A stretch of DNA of 43,194 bases. Source: Flavobacteriaceae bacterium (GTDB taxonomy: Bacteria > Bacteroidota > Bacteroidia > Flavobacteriales > Flavobacteriaceae). The notes beneath the pieces were generated by a model. It searched no databases and was not told the DNA's origin. It saw nothing but the letters and a program-made list of their open reading frames with translations. Shown in pieces: positions 43,089 to 43,194 of this stretch. The translations under genes and the position numbers were made by a program. Numbering within the stretch: the first letter of the stretch is position 1; the number at the start of each line of letters is the position of its first letter. The stretch lies in the NCBI GenBank assembly GCA_024743095.1, contig JANSXF010000036.1:1-43194 (forward strand), written 5' to 3'.

Positions 43089-43194
43089 TCACAAATAACA
43101 TCCATATCAAATTGTTGGGAACCATCGCCCTGAGTGTTGGGTTGGTGGTCATACTTTTCCTCTCCTCGGAACGACAGGTACACCGCAACAATGC
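43085..43194 (+). CDS. Unknown membrane-anchored protein (N-terminus only)
   Basis: ATG 43085 overlaps the MauE-like stop. The 36 codons in the window start MITNNIHIKLLGTIALSVGL and form a single hydrophobic anchor, then SSERQVHRNN. The rest lies outside. Coupling suggests it works with the MauE-like protein. Confidence 0.6.
   Translation, partial: MITNNIHIKLLGTIALSVGLVVILFLSSERQVHRNN

Noticed and set aside
1..43194. CRISPR arrays or prophage structural genes
   Set aside because: No regularly spaced direct repeats, Cas genes, capsid, terminase or tail genes found.

Overview
The window looks like the chromosome of a marine Flavobacteriaceae member (Bacteroidota; Muricauda/Maribacter/Zobellia-like, genus not resolvable from the sequence). 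Evidence: a SusC/SusD pair, DUF4290, DUF2911 and DUF493 genes, a fused CcsBA cytochrome c synthetase, promoters of the TAnnTTTG (-7) / TTG (-33) type used by Bacteroidota, weak or absent Shine-Dalgarno sequences, and SPII lipoproteins.

Layout. 1-951: 3'-truncated MATE efflux gene (minus) with a strongly structured, unidentified leader. 952-15754: ordinary core genes: M14 peptidase-like lipoprotein, CcsBA, a DUF2520/KdsC-like/Maf cluster, a flavobacterial lipoprotein, a PIG-L deacetylase / 33-aa membrane peptide / sodium:solute symporter operon, DUF2911, and an SRPBCC/photolyase pair. 15855-26058: an M20 amidohydrolase (AbgB-like) gene cut in two by about 8.8 kb of foreign DNA (15997-24772). 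26126-36412: pirin, alpha/beta hydrolase, murA (with the Cys-to-Asp active-site change), DUF4290, DUF493, an NTPase/recQ/fmt run, HU, YqgE, a class IV aminotransferase and a START-like protein. 36551: a CAT-anticodon tRNA with clear promoter and terminator. 37027-41827: SusC/SusD pair. 41931-43194: a doubtful small minus-strand ORF, then a MauE/DoxX-type membrane protein and the start of its translationally coupled partner.

The accessory part is the insertion. It holds a 5'-truncated Rhs/YD-repeat gene with a low-GC tip, two orphan membrane genes, a divergently transcribed XRE regulator, a 526-aa helicase-like P-loop ATPase, two overlapping tyrosine recombinases (the first with a full catalytic set, the second lacking key residues), a RelE/ParE-type toxin-antitoxin pair, a 66-bp imperfect palindrome and about 0.9 kb of structured, largely non-coding DNA. 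The XRE-ATPase-YR-YR-TA block looks like a mobile-element core that I cannot assign to a named family. The M20 reading frame can be rejoined exactly across the insertion (…ATT T | GG GCA…), with only a 2-bp TT shared at the two junctions.

The best candidates for undescribed biology are the ATPase/dual-recombinase element and the structured MATE leader RNA. Smaller points are the 33-aa membrane peptide between PIG-L and the symporter, and a terminator directly abutting a start codon downstream of a -7 box at 35975-36008.
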